From Paramecium octaurelia (taxonomy: Eukaryota > Ciliophora > Oligohymenophorea > Peniculida > Parameciidae), in contig CAJJDP010000056.1 in assembly GCA_905182995.1 (NCBI GenBank), forward strand, positions 268,919 through 332,918: 64,000 nt of DNA, in the 5' to 3' direction. Below, in pieces: positions 24,609 to 37,585 of the stretch. Under the pieces are notes generated by a model, which was not told where the DNA came from, searched no databases, and saw nothing but the letters and a program-made list of their open reading frames with translations. Numbering within the stretch: the first letter of the stretch is position 1; each line of letters starts with the position of its first letter. The position numbers and the translations under genes were made by a program.

Positions 24609-26325
24609 TCATGATATTAACTGAGTCTATTCAACCATCTCTAAATCCAAGCCATCCACCTAGTTAAAATTATGACCCATTTTTAAACCAGTAAATTGTC
24701 TTCTCCTTTCATAGTATCTCAAGTAGAAAATTAATACAATAAACCAACAGATTATTATATTTAAAACATTCTTCCCTTTACTCTACCCTAACTAATGATA
24801 AATTATGATTCATACAACTTAATTTTCTATTGTAAATGAATGGTAAATCTTACACAAAGTAAACTATTCCTAAGTTCTTGTTTCTATTTGATCCTGTATA
24901 CATCTTGTCGAACTAATATCCACAAGAAACTAACTCTGCTATTTTTCACTCTTTTGGCATTTTATACTTGGAACTCTTATAATTAAGTTTAAGATTTAAA
25001 ATTCCTATCTTCCAATAACAGCTACACTTTAAAAATTGGAAAAATCTAAAATATTTGATTTGAATTTCTTTGTTTTTATTAACTGGGGCTCGTAAAAGGA
25101 TTTATGAGGGACAAACTGTTATTTAATGAAACCTAATTTGGATTTAAATGTTACCTGAGTATATTGAATGCTATACAATTTTATGTTCATTTTATCCTAT
25201 TAGAATAGCATAATAATCTAATACACTAACTTCATTTATAATCATATCATCAAAATAATGATTGTTTATGTAATATTATTTTGTTTATATATTGACTAGT
25301 ATCTCCAAAGCATAATCTTGTTTATTACCTGTTTTTGCAACTACAAAAAAAGTATTGTTGTTAAAATCAAAACTCTTAGCATCAGGGATATTAATTTGAA
25401 ATTGATATTCATATTCAAACTCGTCTATTATTAAACAAAATATTAATCCTTATTCCCTATCTAAGATATATAAGTGATCTCCACCATCACTTTTTATATC
25501 GATTATTTAGGCGTATTATAAGAATAAAGAATTTATACTAGGCTTTAGCATTATGGTTCCATTTTCTAACTTATAAACATCAACTCCTTAATGACCTGCT
25601 GCTACAAATACTAAGCGATGTTTCTCATTGTAATGAACACAAAATATTTTATCCCTTTATTAAATTTAATTTTCTAAATGAAATGAAATTTCTTTCGGAG
25701 CTTCAAAATCAAATTGAAAACTAACACCTCCATTTTAAGTGAAAATGAAGATTCTATTCGATTGATCATCAATTATTAATTAAGGAATATCATCCAAGTC
25801 CATCCCATTAAGATTCAAAATATTGTAGAAAGAATAATCGAAAGTTCTTAAATAAATTCCATATGATGATGAATTAAAATTCACTTAAAACATTTTGAAA
25901 TCATTCCTAACTATGAAAGCTTAGCTATATTATTCAGAGATTGCAATATCTGTGATATATACTCCTTCTGTGATCCCTGTTTTGTCAATCCAAAGTTTTA
26001 ATTTCCTTCTTATTTCAACATCTCTTTGAATAATTTGGCAATCTTCAATTTTTGAAGGATCAATTTTTTCAAATTCCGCCAAACTAAAATTCACATTATT
26101 AACTTTCCCACTTATTCTTTTATGTAAATTTATTGAAAACATGTCAAGAATACTAAGTTTTACTAAATTGATAAATTACTTTCCATATAGAATTTCTATC
26201 TCTTCTTAAGAATCTAAGTTATAAGTGCTTGGTTTTAGAGTTTCATTCAATATAGATACTTAAGGCCTTTTAATTTAAGTATTTAACACATTTTGTAATA
26301 AATAGAAGTAAAAAATAAAATTCAT
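24609..26325 (-). CDS. putative type I surface membrane protein with an in-frame TGA
   Basis: A hydrophobic start (MNFIFYFYLLQNVLN) resembles a signal peptide. It is followed by about 440 residues of beta-rich sequence (for example GGVSFQFDFEAPKEISFHLE, LVFVAAGHQGVDVYKLENGT and DHLYILDREQGLIFCLI), suggestive of a beta-propeller-like ectodomain, and a Cys-containing juxtamembrane part. Near the end comes one membrane helix (NIIICWFIVLIFYLRYYERRR) and a short tail. The frame is interrupted by a TGA at 24946-24948 although protein-like sequence continues in the same frame (KIAELVSCGYQFDKMYTG). An intron of 28 nt (24728-24755 region, GTATGA...GTTAG) joins that segment to the membrane helix. The product may end at residue 459, or a longer intron may remove the TGA, or the gene may be damaged. 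I do not recognise the family. Confidence 0.5.
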
Positions 26326-26334
26326 TATATTAAA

Positions 26335-27360
26335 ATGTAAGATTACAAATATTTTAGTGATGATAACCCATACTGTGATCCACCAGATGTATTCGAGCTC
26401 TTTTAATTCTATAACCAATATTTCTTTGAAGGGATATTAGTTACTTGTACTGTAAAATGGAGTACTCGAATGACTCTATGTGCTGGTAAATAATTCTTCT
26501 TAAGTAAAGGCACCTGTAAATATGAAGGATAGAAATCATGTACTATTACTCTCTCTGAACCACTTTTAAAATTTCGTTCAAACGATGAATTAAAATCTAC
26601 TCTTCTACATGAAATGATTCATGCCTACTTATTTATTACAAAACCATCTGAAGCATTTATAAATGAAGGTCACGGACCTGCATTCCTGGAGAAAATGAAC
26701 TTTATAAATTAAGTTACTGGATTAGAATTGAGTGTCTATCATCAATTTCATGATGAAGTTGATAGATGTAGAAACCATATTTGGAGATGCAACGGCAGCT
26801 GTCAATAAAAACCTCCATTTTTTGGCTATGTTAAAAGAGCAATCAATCGACCTCCTGGGAAAACAGATTATTGGTTTTAAAAACATCAAGAAGAATGTGG
26901 AGGGATTTTTGAAAAAATAAGTTAGCCAGAAAAAAAACAGCCATAAAAAAAAGTTTAGAAAAAGAAAAAGTCTAATGATGTGAAATAAGAAAAAATGATC
27001 AAATTATCCAATTTCTTTTAAAATGAACAAATTTATGCAAAATTTTAAATTAATTAAAAAGAAATAGCTGTAGAATTTCTAATGGTTCTCAATTCATTAT
27101 TGAATTTTGAAGTTTTCAATCAAAAATTAGAATCTATTATTTCATGTTTGAAAGAGACGTATTAGTAAAATATCGAAAAATTCAATATTAAAAAACTAAT
27201 TAATATCAAACAAAGTCTAGAGAAGTGTAATAATATTACTATTCTTAAATGTTCAAAAGAAATTGGTGAGTAAATGAAAATACTTTCCATTTCTGTTCGC
27301 ACTAATGGATGTCCTCCTTAAGTGAGTATATTAATGTAATTAAATAAATTATTGAAATGA
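26335..27360 (+). CDS. SPRTN: SPRTN/Spartan-like DNA-protein crosslink metalloprotease
   Basis: Intronless, 341 residues. SprT domain: DVFELFQFYNQYFFEG, VKWSTRMTLCAG, ITLSEPLLKFRS and the zinc site HEMIHAYLF at residues 92-100 with the catalytic Glu93. A second metal-binding part follows (HIWRCNGSC ... W ... HQEECGG). SPRTN cleaves proteins covalently trapped on DNA during replication. The C-terminal ~130 residues are Lys-rich and less conserved; one segment, MIKLSNFFQN, resembles a PCNA-interacting PIP-box (Q-x2-[IL]-x2-FF in relaxed form), but this is inference. The start codon is 9 bases from the divergent gene's start codon. Confidence 0.88.
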
Positions 27361-27379
27361 AAAGCTTTATAATTTATAT

Positions 27380-28378
27380 ATGATTACCATTCTTAATAAG
27401 GCTGTGAATTTTTATACAAAAAACAAAAGAAGAATTGATCCTCATATTACATTGCTAGGGCTCTACTTAACAACCAAATTCTTAATCAAAAAGACAAAGC
27501 ACATTCTATCTACTTTAATGCTTTCCCAAGTTGATATTGTGAATAAATATGGAAAAGGATCATATGCTTTAATCACAGGTGGAGCTGGAGGAATTGGAAA
27601 AGAATTCGCTATTGATTTGGCAAAGAAGGGATTTAACTTGATCATCGTTGATTTCAATCAAGTCAATTTGGAATCTGTATAATAAGAAATCCTAAAAATA
27701 AATAATAATCTGATGGTTAAGACAATTTAATTAGACTTTAGCCAAGGCAATAATCCCGACTTTTTTAAGAAATTGCAATAAGAAGTAAAATATCATTTAA
27801 TATCAGATATCAAATTTAGATATTTCCATTTTGATTAATAATGTAGGGACAGCCAAAGGAGCCACTGGTATATTTGATAGATAACCTATATAAAATATCT
27901 TAGAAGGCTTTAATATTAATTTTGTTACTGCCATCATGCTCACCCATGCAGTCATCAATTAAATGCATTTGAGAGATAAATATTAGTCATTAATCATAAA
28001 CCTAAGTTCTGCTTCCTCTAATTTTCCTTTGCCTCATTACTTTGGATATGGAGCCTCAAAAGTAAGTTCATTATAATATTGTAGATTGGAATGGCTAGCT
28101 TTTTTGATGCTTTAGCTTTAGAAAATAAAGATAATAACAAAATAGATATTTTGACATTAAAGCCATACTTCGTGAGTACTGCATTGATTAATTACAGAAA
28201 AGGGTTATTTGTTATATCTCCTTAATAATTGGTCCAATAAACCTGGAAATATGTTGGTAGAACGACAGAAGCTATTCCAAATATAAGTCATCAATTATAA
28301 TATTATTTTGATTCATCAATACCTTTTTGGTTAATGATGAAAATTAATCAATTTTAAAGAAGACCTTAAAAAAAATGA
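27380..28378 (+). CDS. short-chain dehydrogenase/reductase, 17beta-HSD12/3-ketoacyl-CoA reductase-like
   Basis: 317 residues after introns 27785-27806 (22 nt, CAG end) and 28062-28084 (23 nt). SDR hallmarks are TGGAGGIGKEFA (NAD(P)-binding, about residue 66), a DFNQ acidic turn, NNVG, NLSSASSNFP with the catalytic Ser, and YGASK with the catalytic Tyr and Lys at about residues 214-218. A hydrophobic N-terminal stretch (TLLGLYLTTKFLI) fits the membrane-anchored HSD17B12/KAR family, which reduces 3-ketoacyl-CoA during fatty acid elongation in the ER or acts on steroids. The substrate cannot be told from sequence. It begins 19 bases after the SPRTN stop. Confidence 0.85.
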
Positions 28379-28958
28379 TATTGATGATGAATTATCTAAA
28401 AGTAAAATATTAATAGTATTCATAATATATAATAAATAGTCTTAAAATATATTAATAATTAATTAAATGAATAAATAATAGACAAAACTCTCAATAATCC
28501 AAATTTCTAAGAATAATAATAATTAAACCAATCAATTCACATATTTTACTTTAAAGTTGAGGCCACAAAAAATATATAGTTTAATTATTCTTTATTATTT
28601 TAACTATCTTATTTAATACTCACGTGAAAAATCACCCAGATGTTTCTTTTATCACTCTTTCCATACTATGTTATTCTTCATTATGATTTATAGAAAATAT
28701 ATTAAATTTAAACAATATATACATAATATTCCTAGGAATAATACAATATTTAAAACGATCAAAGTCTTTCTTCCATCCTTGAGATTTAATGAATATGAGC
28801 AAAACTAAATTAGAAAAGAATTCTTGATTAATAAAAATGATTATTGACCATGATGATGGAATTTTTATGTTATTTGTGATGTATTTTTGATTACCTAATA
28901 TAAATTAAAGTGCGTATTATATGCATTACTAATAATAAATAAAATCTTAAATTTATAT
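28379..28958. other. AT-rich intergenic region
   Basis: About 580 bases with no gene-like frame on either strand. It must contain the SDR terminator and the triosephosphate isomerase promoter. Confidence 0.4.
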
Positions 28959-29719
<761 letters not shown>

Positions 29720-29753
29720 GTTCATATTAAAAAAAATAAAAATTTAATAATAT

Positions 29754-31254
29754 ATGTTTTATTCAACTGAACCGGAACCCTTTCCAATTGCTGTAATTAG
29801 TTTAGAATTAGAGGATCAGACTGAAGAAATTAAAATTTATGAAGGAGATGACATTGAAGAAATAGTGGAAAATTTTTGTTAATATAAAGGTCTAGAATAA
29901 AAGTATGTGAAATACTTGATTGATCAGATAAATCAATAATTAAAAAAAGAACCCTCTCCTAGATTTGGGGATAGTTTTGGATAAAATTTTAGAACTCAAT
30001 AACCATTATACTCAAATCAAAGCTAATAAAGTGAAGTCTGCTACACTACATAAGCAAGCAGTGTCGAAGAGAATTCTGCATAAAAAAGTTACGAAAAATG
30101 GTAATAAATGATGAATAAAAAGACTGATCTCTAATAATTATTGAACATGTCTTCAAATACAGTATAATGGACTGTTCCTAATACAGCAAGATGTAAATAT
30201 TTCAAATTTATTAACATTTTAGCTTTCAACGAAAATAAAAAAATTACAGCAAATGAACGTCTCTATAGAGATGGGTTAGATATTCAAAAAAATAAAAATG
30301 AGAAGGCTGAAATGCTTAAGATTCAAAAGTTATAATAAGAATCCAAATAAGCTACATTTAAACCCTTGATATCTCCTAGATCTAAATTGATCACACAATA
30401 GAAAAAAAAAGTGAGCAAACCAGAAAACAGTATTAATGAAGATGCATTTCATGCTTAATAAAAGAGTTAAGTTTAAAATACTTAGAAATTATCAAATAGA
30501 ACATAAGTTCAAACCTAAAAAAGAAAAGAGTCTCCCTTTTAGCCTAACAAATAAATTAATACAAGCAGAAATCGCTCTCAAAATAGGTCTGTAACACCTA
30601 TTTATGAAAAGTTATTCAAATAAGCTTAGGAAGGTAAAAAAAAGAAGGAAGAATTTGCTAATTAAGAGTTTCAAAAGATATATACATTTAAACCTTAAAT
30701 TAATAATCCAACTACTAGTGTAGATCCTGAGAATTAAAAAATTCTAGTTTAAAAATTAGTGTAAGAACATGATGAGAAAAGACAAAGAATTGAAAAGAAA
30801 AGGTAAAAAACTCTAAATTTATCTTAGGCATCAAATGTAAATGCAAAATTAACCTACTTTCCATCCTAAAATCACCAAAGATTAAACATTTATTAAAGTT
30901 AGCAAGTAAAGAGATTATGAAGACTCTTAACTAGCTATTGATTTATAAAAAGTTCAATCTCGTCTAGGGAGCAAAAATTCATTTAGTTCTTCTGAAACCA
31001 GAATTTAGTCACAACAAAGTGAACCAACCTTTTTTGATAATTAAATGATAAAAATTTTCAATTTATTAGATGGAGACAAGGATGGTTATATAAGCAAAGA
31101 CAATATCGACTTGCATAAAATAGAATTAGATACATTAGAAATTATCAAAGATGTCCTATTTTATATAGATGATAATAACATTATTGCCGATTAGAATTCA
31201 TTTAAAAAAATGTGTTACTCTAACGGATTACAAGCCAAATTCAATAAATCCTGA
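29754..31254 (+). CDS. EF-hand protein with repeated F-x-P motifs
   Basis: 481 residues after introns 30193-30222 (30 nt) and 30803-30827 (25 nt). The N-terminus is folded-looking (ISLELEDQTEEIKIYEGDD). The middle is basic and Gln-rich and carries at least three short motifs of the form F-[KH]-P-x-I: TFKPLISPRS, YTFKPQINNP and PTFHPKITKD. The C-terminus has an EF-hand loop (DGDKDGYISKDNI) and a second, partial one (DDNNIIAD). Motifs like these occur in ciliate and flagellate axonemal or basal-body proteins. A cytoskeletal, Ca2+-sensing role is an inference. It lies 34 bases after triosephosphate isomerase. Confidence 0.7.
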
Positions 31255-31339
31255 TAAATTTTTCATTTTTCGAGATATTTATAATATATAATACCTCTAA
31301 ACTCAATATGTTCATTAGACAAATTCTGTTCATAATTTT

Positions 31340-32498
31340 ATGTATAAAATAATTTAACCATCTTAAGAAGACAAAATATATTTTGGTTAGAAATAAGGTC
31401 AATAAAGTCAATAAGCCTAAGATGAATCATTTTATGATGATATTTCATAAATACCAACTCAATTATAGAAAGAAGAAATAGATTAGATACTCGATCTCAA
31501 GCCCCATTTCGTTAATTCAAAGTTCCCTTAAAATTAATAAAATCCTGATTTGTGGAAATCCATTTAATAGATAGAATCAAGAATTTAACAATAAGAACAT
31601 AATTTTCAAAGAATCAATTTTGAACATCAAGAAGAAATTAAAAAATTAAAGAATGAACTTAACTAACAGAAAAATATATATGAAACGAGGATAGAAGAAA
31701 TCAAGTAATCAAGAATATAAAGCTCTAATTCTTAAATTCCCACTCCATATTCCTCAGAAAATAATCGAGAATATAATTATCGTACTAATAAAAATTACAC
31801 TGAAGTATCATAGGAGAAACATTATTTGCAATAATTAGTCTAGGATTTAAAATAACAAATTTATGTATTGTAAACAAAATCCTTTTCTACTCCTAATAAA
31901 AATGACTTTTCATGGGAATAAAAGACAAATTAGCTAGAACAATAAGATAAAACCAATATTGATAGGATATGCCAACTTGAAACTTAAATAATTAATTTAA
32001 AGCATTCTTATGAGAATGATATTTCAAAATTGAAAAAATAATTAGAGGAAAAAACCCTAGAAGAAATGTTGCAGAAAAACTAGATATAACAGTTATAACA
32101 AAATTTAAATAATTACAAAAATAAAGTATTAAATTTTAAAATTTTAGTTTAATTAAGTATCTTAATAACTATAATAATCAAGTTAACAATATTAATCCTA
32201 AATTTACTAATTATAATTACAATAATAAAAAAACTATACTTTTGAAAACAAGAATCAAAGTTAATAATTATTAGAATTGACTGAGTAATTATAAGCTTCT
32301 ACGATGCTCCTTGAGAAGAAGATTTAAGAATGCGAATTTTATAAACAAAAAGTCTTGCAATAATAAACCATTCATCAAAACTAATACGTTTATTCTCATC
32401 GTTAATCTCTAACACCAACAACTTAGAGAATATAAAATTAAAATTAGACTGTGTTTCAAATTCCCAACAAATAGCAACTATTTTAATAATTTTAATGA
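31340..32498 (+). CDS. Gln-rich coiled-coil protein, unknown
   Basis: 378 residues after one 22-nt intron (32126-32147). Composition is dominated by Gln (mostly TAA/TAG), Asn, Lys and Glu with long heptad runs such as HQEEIKKLKNELNQQKNIYE and LKKQLEEKTLEEMLQKN. No signal peptide, membrane helix or catalytic motif is visible. The ATG at 31340 is the first in the frame that stays open. A different frame starting at 31309 also looks open, but lacks the coiled-coil composition. Downstream is the convergent prefoldin gene. Confidence 0.65.
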
Positions 32499-32742
32499 AT
32501 AATCATAAATAGAATTCTACTAATTAACTTAGATTATAAACTGAAACTCCTCGTTTTTTATTCAATATATCATTTTTTTGGTCTTATGCTATGTTCTTTC
32601 TCATTCTAATCTATTTTAAGCATAATTCATAATTGATATGCTAGGTTTCCTAAAGAATTAACAACTATAGAACAACAATTATGTTAAGGATATACAATGT
32701 GAATAAATTTTATATTGTGATGTACTTTTAAATAAATACACT

Positions 32743-33346
32743 TCATTTGGCTTATTGCTATTGTAATTATTATTATTATGTTTATTAGATTCTAATGTTG
32801 GCATTGTATACTCTGGCAATATTAACTTCAATTGTAGTGATTTAATCTTTTAGAAACACTATGTCTTCATCCTATATCAATAAATGGAAATACAAATTAT
32901 CTAAGATTTGAGCTGGCATTTTCTTTATTGTATGATAAAAGTCCTTTGGCTTCATTGAATTAGAATTCGACCATGACATTAGCACCTAACCAAAGGGCGA
33001 CGGTCTTATTTTCTTTAGGTAAAACAGCTTTTGAATAAATAGTGTCTGTAATAAGAAAGTCAACAACTTCATCTTCTTTTTGGTGTTCCAAATGTTCAAC
33101 TATACTCAAGGCTCTTTCAATTTCTGGTAATTTATTTTGCATTGATTCTCTTTACTTGACTAATTGTGCCTCCATAAATTTATATTTGCTAAGATCATAT
33201 TAAATTAATTGTTACTTATATGCTTCCTACAAGCTTTCCATTATTCTTTAGACTGAGTTCTTGGAGATTAATTCGTCAATATTTTCAAAGAAAATAGCCT
33301 CTGGGATTTTTCTATTGTTTTATGCCTGCTTTGTAACAAGGTCCAT
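32743..33346 (-). CDS. PFDN3: prefoldin subunit 3 (alpha-type)
   Basis: 193 residues after one 22-nt intron (32872-32893). The sequence follows VBP1/PFDN3 closely: IPEAIFFENIDELI, YDLSKYKFMEAQLVKQRESM, LPEIERALSIVEHLEHQKED, TDTIYSKAVLP, VALWLGANVMVEF, NEAKGLLSYN and DEDIVFLKDQITTIEVNIARVYNA. Prefoldin is a hexamer that delivers nascent actin and tubulin to the CCT chaperonin, a demand that is high in a ciliate. The two helices flank a beta hairpin, as in the family. The C-terminus ends in a Gln run. The start codon faces the next plus-strand gene across 45 bases. Confidence 0.93.
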
Positions 33347-33391
33347 TTATATATTAATTATGATAATTATTTAATATATATATAAATTGAC

Positions 33392-33998
33392 ATGTCTAAT
33401 AATTAAACATTCAAAGATTTTCCAAATTAAAGTCATATTGAATTGAAATTTAATACAAAAGACCAACATGGACTTGAAAAAGAAGAAGCCCTACAGAAGT
33501 ATAGAAGAAATGTAATCATAGTAATTTTGAGTTATTTAGATTAATTTACTTACAAAAATATTTGCATATGATGTAGACCAACCAGAGTTGGAGAAATAAA
33601 ATGATATCCTTCAATCCGAAAAACAAAATGGATAATATCAAATAAAAACCCATCTTTTAGAAAGCATGAGATCATCTCTAATTCATCTATAAAACAGACA
33701 TAAAGAGACAATTGAAATGTTTAAAAAAAAAAATGAATTATTTAAATAGAGAATCAATGAGGATAATAAGATTAACACTTAAGAAGAATTTCAATAGTTT
33801 ATTAATGAATTGCAATCTGATGATTTGCTTTGTGATTCCCATCCATTTCTAGATAAAAAATCCTCATTTTTCATGCAAACTAATCTATAGTAACCGATTT
33901 AAGTATAAATTGAAAATTATTCATTTTAGATAAGTTAAGAATAGTGTTTAGAGTTGAAAGAATAATTAAAAGATGATTAATGCATTTTATTAAGTTGA
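33392..33998 (+). CDS. small hypothetical protein
   Basis: 192 residues after one 28-nt intron (33512-33539), which removes a frame break and two TGA codons. The protein is charged and helical (LHLQNRHKETIEMFKKKNEL, EEFQQFINELQSDDLLCD) with a probable short coiled coil and a polar tail. No family recognised. Intron boundaries and stop are clean, which supports a real gene. The start is divergent from prefoldin 3. Confidence 0.6.
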
Positions 33999-34166
33999 CT
34001 TATAAATATTTATCTACAAATCAATTCCAAAACTTTGCAGTTTGCCTCTTAATAATTTGTTATTAAATTCAAATTATTTTTGAGTTCTTTACTACTAAAA
34101 TTTGGTTTTCCCTCCTTAAATTAAATAATTTTAAGAATATAAATTCTATTTTAATATAAATAAATT

Positions 34167-35932
34167 ATGTAAATAAATGAACCCAAAGCCATTCTGTTTA
34201 ATAAACTGTATGAAAGGGATGTTTGCATCAGATGTATATTGAGACTGTTCAAAATTACAGAGATTAGCTTATATAGGGATACTAAAGGATTCATTTAATT
34301 ACTAATAGATGTAGGAAAGTTGATTGGGAATGAGAATGTAAATAATTATTTATAATTTTAAAAAGAAATTAGTAGAAGAGTATGATCTCTTATTCTATAA
34401 AAGAAAGGCCGAGATTTTGGATTCTGATGTTTTGCCTTTGACTTGTCACTCTACATTAAAGGATTAATTCATTAAAAATCCCTTTCACATCTTTGATAAG
34501 ATTAATAAATGTGTGATATGTTAAGGAATATTGTAATGTTTGGAGGATTAAAAATTCTAAGCAATATTAATGGATGAGATATTATAAAAACAATATTAAT
34601 ATGAAGCATTTAAATTGTAAGTGAAAACACCTATTGGCTGCTAAATCAGATAAATACTGATAGTGAATGATTGCATCACAGAGATTGGTTAGAAAGATCC
34701 ATTTTATGAATACATCAGTACTCCTAATATTGCAACAGACATTAAGGCTTGTGTGAAGTGGATAATGTGTACTCCATTAAGTGAGTCACTAAAAGTACCA
34801 AGTGATATAAATGATGATCGATTTTAAATTTGTTTAAATTTTGAGAATATTGGAGATGATGTTAAGTAATTTGAATAATTCAAAGACATAATCTAAGAAA
34901 TTGATGATCAAATATGGTAGGAGAAAATGATTAAGAAAGTATAATTATATTATAACAAAGTTAAAAATGAATGATCCTTAATTGAAGGCAGAAACTGAAA
35001 ATCGATTATTGTAAAAGAAAAATCAACAATCTTAAATTTTCTTGCCTACCCAAAATAATTTGGAGAAAATATCGAAATTAAACAACACCTAATTATCCTA
35101 ATTTAAAATAATTAATGTGAATTATCCAGTTAAGTTAGAAGTGACAACCAGTTATTAGAATATTTTCATCAAAGGAAATTACATCAAATTAGGTAGGTAC
35201 ATAAGCTAGACTCCATGGTATATAGGTGGAAATAGAATTTATGAAGATTCTATTGAAGATTTAGTAAGTGCAGAAGCATGTAAGATATTTAAGGCTTCAA
35301 GTGTAAAGTTTCATTCTGGAGGCAGGGAAGATATCGATGTAAGAATGTTAGGGAATGGTCGACCTTTCGCTATTGAATTGGTTGATCCTCACCTTGGACT
35401 ATAGAATTAGACCTAAGAAATTCTTACTCAAATAGAATCTAAGATCAATTCATAGAATGTGGTAAAGGTTACTCCGTTGACTTTTACAGATACCAACATT
35501 TTTGGAGAATTAAAGAATTCTGAAATAAACAAGGTTAAAGCTTATTGTTGTGTGGTTGAGTGTAAAAATATCATCAATGGAGATCTTGTCTAATAAGCGA
35601 ATTAAATAAAAGATTTAGTCATAAAACAGAAAACACCAATCAGAGTTTTACATAGAAGAACTTAAATGGTGAGGGATAAGATAATCCATTCGTTATTGAT
35701 CAAATAGATTAATTAGAAATGGCTTTAGGTTTATGTACTTAGCAGTGCTGGTACTTACATAAAGGAATTTATTCACTCAGATCTAGATAGAACTGTTCCA
35801 AATTTATGTTCATTACTACAGAATGAATGCGATATTTATTAATTGGATGTGATCAAATTATATGATAAAATTGATGAGGATGTTATTAGTAATTTTAAAA
35901 GTATAGATGAAGAATGTGGAAGCAAAGTTTGA
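34167..35932 (+). CDS. PUS10: tRNA pseudouridine synthase PUS10
   Basis: 571 residues after introns 34338-34365 (28 nt) and 34939-34960 (22 nt), both ending AAG. The N-terminus has a CIRC motif and a distant C-x2-C (KCVICQ), as in the THUMP-associated zinc region of PUS10. The catalytic part has YIKLGRYISQTPWYI, FHSGGREDIDVRMLGNGRPF with the catalytic Asp (about residue 373), FAIELVDP, VLHRRTQMVRDK-like LHRRT, and SSAGTYIKEFIHSDLDRT. PUS10 makes pseudouridine 54 and 55 in the tRNA T-loop in archaea and eukaryotes. Spliced length fits the family (human about 530). Confidence 0.92.
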
Positions 35933-35988
35933 ATATAAATAAAAATATTTAGTTTTAATTACTTTAAATCTTTTAATTTTTCAATAAC

Positions 35989-37560
35989 ATGATAGAATAA
36001 CAGGATTTTGCTTAAATGGGCTTAAGTATTTTCATCAGAAATCATTTTGAGTTAAAATATAAACTGACTACAGATTTTTGATAAAATAGTGCCATTAAAT
36101 GAAAATTAAGCTTTTATTTATTTTGATGGGGATGGTTATAATGTATATGATATTATCTCAGAATAAGTTGTTGGCAAAGGATAAATTACTCAGGATGTAA
36201 AATATTTCTATCAAATATACCCATAGTATTATTTATCATTATTAGTAGAACCTTATGTTTCCTTGATCCAGAAGATGTGAAAGTTAAATTGCTTGATCTT
36301 AAGACTCTTTAACTTTGTAAAATATTTGTTTTTGCGCTAAAATATTGCTACATAAAAAAGTGATAAGTAAGCAAAAAAAGCATTAGCCTAAAGTAAGTAA
36401 TTAATATATTAATAGAATTTCTCATGATGGTATTAGAAAGAAAGTAAAAATAATAGTAATAATGTTCGATATCTCATTTCCCAAGATTAAGAAAACCACT
36501 ATTCGAAAATAGTGTCTGCCACTTTGCTATTAGAATCCTCCTCTCTAAACTACAGGGATGAAATTTAATTTGATCTCAACCCTGTTTTTGAATATCACTA
36601 TCCTAATATTACTAACAATATTGATCTGTTTAAATGGTAGGTTGATAAAGAAACATTAGTTATTTATGGATAAGATTATAAAATAGAAATCTTATTAATT
36701 AAACCACATCTAATTGAAAAAGCATTCTATATTATTCATGTTTATGAATAAATTTTTGTTATATTAATAAATGTTACTAACTGAATAGATCCACATTTAA
36801 TTGCTTTTTGGGTCAATAATAATGATGGATCTATGAAACCAACCATTTTTACAATAGACACAGTCTACTATTGCATTTAACATATTTTGTTTCTATACTT
36901 CAATTGCCACAATAATTTAACCTAGAAATTTAAGTTAGAAAATAAAGATGAATTCAGAGTAGCATTATAAGATATTATTATTATGATCAAGAATGGTTAC
37001 CTGGTCCAAAATATAATCTAACTAAAGTAAATAACTCAACAGGATATGAATAAGAACCAATTACTTTTATGGATATCTATTAATCTAATTTATGTTCAAC
37101 ATATGTATTCTAACTTAGATAGGCTGGAATTAAGCCTGTACTTTCCTTGATTAGTTATGCCAATGTTAATTAACTTGAATTGAATGATTAAGTACAACTG
37201 GATAAACTTTTCCATGAAATTCTAAGCAATAATGCTTATCTTTTGTCATATAATGATATAGAGTAAATTATCTAGGTATAGTTGAAAAAATAATATTTTG
37301 AGAAGATATTATTTTTGTTATTAATCTTAGTTTATGTTCAGAGTTAAGATTAAATGAATCCATTTTCAATGCCCTAATTTCTGTAATATTAGAGAAAAGA
37401 ATGGAATTTTAGAATTTAATGTGGTTTATCCACTTCACATGAGACATTAATAGTTTTAAATTATGGAGAAACTACACCTAATTTATTAATATGGCATAAA
37501 TATTATTGAGTGGTTGATTTACTATTATGAATGAGAGGATAAAAATATAAAGAACATTTA
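35989..37560 (+). pseudogene. decayed gene, unknown family
   Basis: Several plus-strand stretches read like one protein but are separated by TGA codons and frame changes that short introns do not resolve. They are about 36080-36290 (AFIYFDGDGYNVYDIISEQV), 36440-36780 (IVSATLLLESSSLNYRDEIQ, FKWQVDKETLVIYGQDYKIE) and fragments to about 37560. The composition resembles the extracellular part of large ciliate surface proteins, but no domain is certain. The loss of frame in many places suggests a host gene relic rather than an active gene. A poorly spliced real gene cannot be fully excluded. Confidence 0.4.
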
Positions 37561-37585
37561 ACTTTCAAATTTATAGAATAAAAAT

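Noticed and set aside
31309-31990. Alternative frame starting at 31309 on the plus strand
   Set aside because: Open only because TGA is rare; the frame starting at 31340 has coiled-coil composition and splices cleanly to a stop.
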